Assembly: GCA_965372385.1 (NCBI GenBank)
Contig: CBDVCD010000042.1
Span: 1 to 17,239 of the forward strand
Source of the DNA: JASJBU01 sp965372385
GTDB taxonomy: Bacteria > Pseudomonadota > Gammaproteobacteria > Chromatiales > Chromatiaceae
Direction: 5' to 3'
DNA length: 17,239 nucleotides
This document shows, piece by piece, positions 14,957 to 17,239 of the stretch. The translations under genes and the position numbers were made by a program. The notes under the pieces were generated by a model that saw only the letters and a list, made by a program, of their open reading frames with translations, was not told the DNA's origin and ran no database searches. Position 1 is the first letter of the stretch. Each line of letters starts with the position of its first letter.

Positions 14957-15727
14957 CTAATATCTTGCGAACAAGTCCTGCTCGACAGGATGGTCGATCA
15001 GCAAGAGCCCGAGGTTCTCAAGGCGAATACGCATGGCCTGGTTCGAGGCGCGGAACATCGTCGCAAATTCCCGAGCCACGGTCTCGAAGGCATAGATATG
15101 AGGTTCAAGCGTCTTCTCGAGTGCGTTGCGCAGGATCATCCCAACTGGCCTCATTCCTCGATATTCTGATCGTTGGGTCCATTGCTGCTCGGCGACGTCC
15201 GCGTACACGATGGGTTTCAGGCTGCCAAAGCGACGCATCCAAGCATCAAGCACGAACTGCCTGGGCATCAAGGTGCACGATGAGAAATAATCCGCTTGCC
15301 ACTCGATTCTCTCTTTGGCCTGGCTGGTTCGGCAGATGACCGTCGGCCGTGATTCGCCGTCCGCGAACATTGCGGCCTGTGCCCCAGCATTTACTAGATA
15401 AGAACGATGAAGGCGCCAGTGGCCGATCTCGTGGCCAACGCTGAAGTGGTAGCGACCCTCCATTTCCGGGTGCTCTTCAGGTTCCAGGCTCTGGTCGATG
15501 AATACCTCGCGCCTGTCCGCCCAGAGCGCGCCGAGTACGTCCGGAACTCCCAAAACGGCTTGGAGGTCGTCGAAGTCAAGGGACAGGCCCAGGTGCAGCT
15601 CGAGGATATCTTCTGCGGGCACGGGAATCTGAATTGGTTTGCCCAACTCGTGGAAATACGCCTCCAGGAGGCCCAGTGCGTCGCGCTCGATCTGCTGTTC
15701 GGAAAGGTACTTAACTTTTATGGTCAT
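14957..15727 (-). CDS. ImmA/IrrE-family zinc metallopeptidase
   Basis: 256 residues from the ATG at 15727 ('MTIKVKYLSEQQIERDA'), preferred over an upstream GTG at 15805 because family members begin this way. The zinc site is HEIGH (99-103), with the third ligand probably Glu142 in 'IEWQADYFSSCTLMP', the usual ImmA arrangement. The C-terminal 90 residues are helical. ImmA-type proteases cleave their cognate XRE repressor in response to a cellular signal, as in ICEBs1 (ImmR/ImmA), and so switch the mobile element on. The adjoining XRE gene is the natural substrate here, 47 bp upstream. The pair at the head of the long operon is most simply its induction switch. Confidence 0.9.
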   Translation of the reverse strand: MTIKVKYLSEQQIERDALGLLEAYFHELGKPIQIPVPAEDILELHLGLSLDFDDLQAVLGVPDVLGALWADRREVFIDQSLEPEEHPEMEGRYHFSVGHEIGHWRLHRSYLVNAGAQAAMFADGESRPTVICRTSQAKERIEWQADYFSSCTLMPRQFVLDAWMRRFGSLKPIVYADVAEQQWTQRSEYRGMRPVGMILRNALEKTLEPHIYAFETVAREFATMFRASNQAMRIRLENLGLLLIDHPVEQDLFARY

Positions 15728-15774
15728 TTCATCTGCATCCGTCTTTCGTGCATGTATCGTAGACTTGGAACTGC

Positions 15775-16137
15775 TCAGGTTCCTTCTTCTTTCTTGAGGC
15801 GCCACGCCTCCTCGGCCAACCGTTGCATCTCCTCTGCAGACAATCCGTTCGCTGCCCGCAGGAAGGTCGCCATCTCGCGCGGGTGGCGCTGGATGATGTC
15901 GGCCAGGTCCGACGACACACGGCCAGCCAGCGCGAGCAGTTCGTCGGCGTCCTGGCCCAGAGCCGCAGCGATGGCCCTGATCTTCTCCTCGCTCGGCGGA
16001 TTGAACTCGTCGCGCTCGACTTTGGACAGGTACGTCGGGCTCATCCCAACCATCTGCGCGAACTTGCGCAGACCGATCTTCCGTCCCTCTCTAAGCCGCC
16101 GCACGGTCGCACCGAAGCTGCCACCCTCATCGCTCAT
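15775..16137 (-). CDS. XRE-family HTH transcriptional repressor
   Basis: 120 residues, ATG at 16137 with a perfect AGGAGG five bases upstream. The helix-turn-helix domain occupies about 9-66: 'VRRLREGRKIGLRKFAQMVG' then 'MSPTYLSKVERDEFNPPSEE' then 'KIRAIAAALGQDADELLALA', a typical Cro/C1 fold. The C-terminal part 'MATFLRAANGLSAEEMQRL' is helical and could be the dimer part or the region cut by the protease. It is paired with an ImmA-type gene downstream. The promoter upstream is overlapped by an inverted repeat, consistent with autoregulation. Confidence 0.9.
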   Translation of the reverse strand: MSDEGGSFGATVRRLREGRKIGLRKFAQMVGMSPTYLSKVERDEFNPPSEEKIRAIAAALGQDADELLALAGRVSSDLADIIQRHPREMATFLRAANGLSAEEMQRLAEEAWRLKKEEGT

Positions 16138-16163
16138 GTTTACCTCCTCTGGCTGTGCTCTGT

Positions 16164-16192
16164 AGCATAAACACTAAACAGCCTTTATGCAA
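16164..16192 (-). promoter_or_regulatory. promoter of xre-immA with overlapping inverted repeat
   Basis: On the minus strand TTGCAT (16192-16187), a 17-bp spacer and TATGCT (16169-16164). GCATAAA (16165-16171) and TTTATGC (16184-16190) form an inverted repeat with a 12-bp spacer that overlaps both boxes, and the repeat half-word GTGTTTA occurs inside. The site is 27 bp upstream of the xre ATG. An operator for the XRE protein is the obvious reading, not proven. Confidence 0.6.
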
Positions 16193-16289
16193 GTCTGATT
16201 TCAATATATTGTGTTTAACATGATGCTCAACCACTATATGCAGAGTAACGTGGCTTGACTATCTGCGGTATCTCACCCCCGATAAACAC

Positions 16290-16317
16290 TGTCACCGAAG
16301 GTATCCCGATACTGACA
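16290..16317. repeat. nested inverted repeat in the intergenic region
   Basis: TGTCA-CCGAAG-GTATC-CC-GATAC-TGACA: the inner arms GTATC/GATAC are separated by two bases, and the outer arms TGTCA/TGACA are exact, with a 6-base interruption on one side only. No T-run follows on either strand, so it is not a standard terminator. It could be a protein-binding site for divergent control. Confidence 0.45.
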
Positions 16318-16512
16318 CCCTGGAAAAACCTGAGTCACTACTGACTGACGCGGGCAGCTGGTCCAGAATTGATGCAGGTTTCTGGCCGAATTTGCGATTG
16401 ACGGGCGAGTGATGTGTTAGATAGAACACCCGGACCTCATGACAACCCAAGAACACCCATCCACTTGATCGCGGTAGGATTAGCTGAATAGTTACAAAAT
16501 TGGAAATGTTCA

Positions 16513-17239
16513 ATGAGTGAAATCCAAAAGTCGTTAATTCGAGAATACGGTAAAGCCGCTGCGACTCTAGTATGTGAGAGAACGATAACTAAATTGGAGG
16601 AGATCAAGGATACTTTGTCTGGTGATGATTCTCCCCTTGAAAATGCCTGGGAAGAAATTTGTTGCCAAGTTCAAGGTGAAGAAAGTATTTTCTGGGATAC
16701 ATATCAGGATTTAATGCACGATAGCGTACTGGGCATTCTCGACCAGTTGCCGCATCGTGATATCGCCGCTCTATGGTTGCAGACCGAAGAAGGCTGGGAG
16801 TGGCATTATGATCAAGAGACGGAAGAAGAACAGTCCCCTTTGAGCCTACGTGGTAAGAACGCATCGTCTATCCCAATAAACCACGATGAGGTAGTCAGCT
16901 ATATCGTGAGGCAGTTTGTTTTATCCTCCGCACAGAATTTCACCAACCTAAACATTGAAGTCTTCCTGGATGGCGGCGATGCGAACGAGGCTAACAAAAG
17001 ACGGCTTGTGGATTTGATGCCGCTGGATACGACAGTTACAGACCTTTGGGACTGGGACATTCATTTTGAGGATAAGTCTTTTGATGACATTGAAAGCGTG
17101 GCTTTTTGCACAAATGACGAGATCAAAAAATATTCGGAATGCCTCGCTGAAGATTTTGAGTTCTGGATAGACGAATACGATCTCGACTATGACCAAGATA
17201 AGTGGGAAACTCCTGATGCCTTCTCCACCTGGATCAAAT
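16513..17239 (+). CDS. very acidic protein of unknown function, 3' end outside the window
   Basis: 242 residues are visible from the ATG at 16513 with no stop before the right edge. By my count there are about 56 Asp/Glu against 18 Lys/Arg, with the most acidic stretch near the edge ('DEYDLDYDQDKWE'). Trp is frequent. No membrane segment, signal peptide or catalytic motif stands out, and I recognise no family. The ribosome site is weak (GGAA about eight bases upstream). The DNA is visibly richer in A/T than the minus-strand genes, suggesting a different origin. It is transcribed away from xre across a shared intergenic region. A DNA-mimic role is conceivable because of the charge, but this is speculation. 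Confidence 0.7.
   Translation, partial: MSEIQKSLIREYGKAAATLVCERTITKLEEIKDTLSGDDSPLENAWEEICCQVQGEESIFWDTYQDLMHDSVLGILDQLPHRDIAALWLQTEEGWEWHYDQETEEEQSPLSLRGKNASSIPINHDEVVSYIVRQFVLSSAQNFTNLNIEVFLDGGDANEANKRRLVDLMPLDTTVTDLWDWDIHFEDKSFDDIESVAFCTNDEIKKYSECLAEDFEFWIDEYDLDYDQDKWETPDAFSTWIK

Larger units (their letters stand above)
16138..16512. other. divergent intergenic region (375 bp)
   Basis: This is the only gene-free stretch above 300 bases. It holds the xre promoter (16164-16192), a 10-bp palindrome CAATATATTG (16202-16211), TGTT-T-AACA (16212-16220) and a dyad at 16290-16317. The remainder (about 16320-16512) shows no convincing gene: the open frames on both strands there lack ribosome sites and family features. 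I see no clear promoter for the plus-strand gene. It may mark the boundary between the mobile element and different DNA, since composition shifts towards A/T to the right. Confidence 0.5.

Noticed and set aside
16292..16513. Minus-strand 73-codon frame in the intergenic region
   Set aside because: No ribosome site, no recognised family, and it overlaps the start of the divergent gene. I cannot exclude a degraded mobile-element remnant.

Overview
The window looks like part of an integrative or plasmid-like mobile element from a proteobacterium, probably gamma or beta. I infer this from the moderately GC-rich coding sequence and from a set of small genes (DUF5659 family, the 'WTPERRARQAEL' and 'ANIAHGPQQVNN' proteins, a Toprim protein) that I recognise as typical of proteobacterial islands. 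Nothing in the sequence fixes the genus. No integrase, conjugation gene, rRNA, tRNA or CRISPR array is visible.

Almost everything from 1 to 16137 is on the minus strand in one tightly packed, head-to-tail series, so transcription runs from right to left. (a) 16137-14957: an XRE-family repressor and an ImmA/IrrE-type metalloprotease, behind a promoter (16164-16192) overlapped by an inverted repeat. (b) 14927-14076: three small accessory genes. A gap between two of them (about 14278-14411) can fold into a strongly structured RNA that pairs with the start codon of the next gene. (c) 14072-9463: a replication module with a Toprim protein lacking its usual N-terminal zinc-finger part, a primase-like protein, a helicase-like ATPase with four cysteines between Walker A and B, and two small genes overlapping in different frames. 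A striking pair of 36-bp dyad-containing repeats flanking an AT-rich stretch (10551-10644) lies inside the ATPase gene and resembles an iteron/origin or a small transposable element. (d) 9466-1: a defence-like cargo operon with a Phd/YefM-type antitoxin-like protein, a PLD-nuclease/helicase, a type ISP-like adenine methyltransferase with its own specificity region, an unknown 224-residue protein, and an Hsp70/DnaK-type ATPase that runs off the left edge.

The cargo genes are chained by ATGA overlaps or a 4-bp gap, so they probably act together. The helicase, methylase and ATPase combination resembles a split type ISP restriction system and may be related to the system named Hma (Helicase, Methylase, ATPase), recalled from memory. 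No toxin partner for the Phd protein is seen. A promoter (9389-9417) whose -10 box sits in a perfect 9-1-9 palindrome just upstream suggests that Phd serves as the operon's autorepressor.

On the far right, after a 375-bp non-coding gap, a divergent plus-strand gene starts at 16513 and leaves the window. It encodes a very acidic protein of unknown function and appears more AT-rich than its neighbours.
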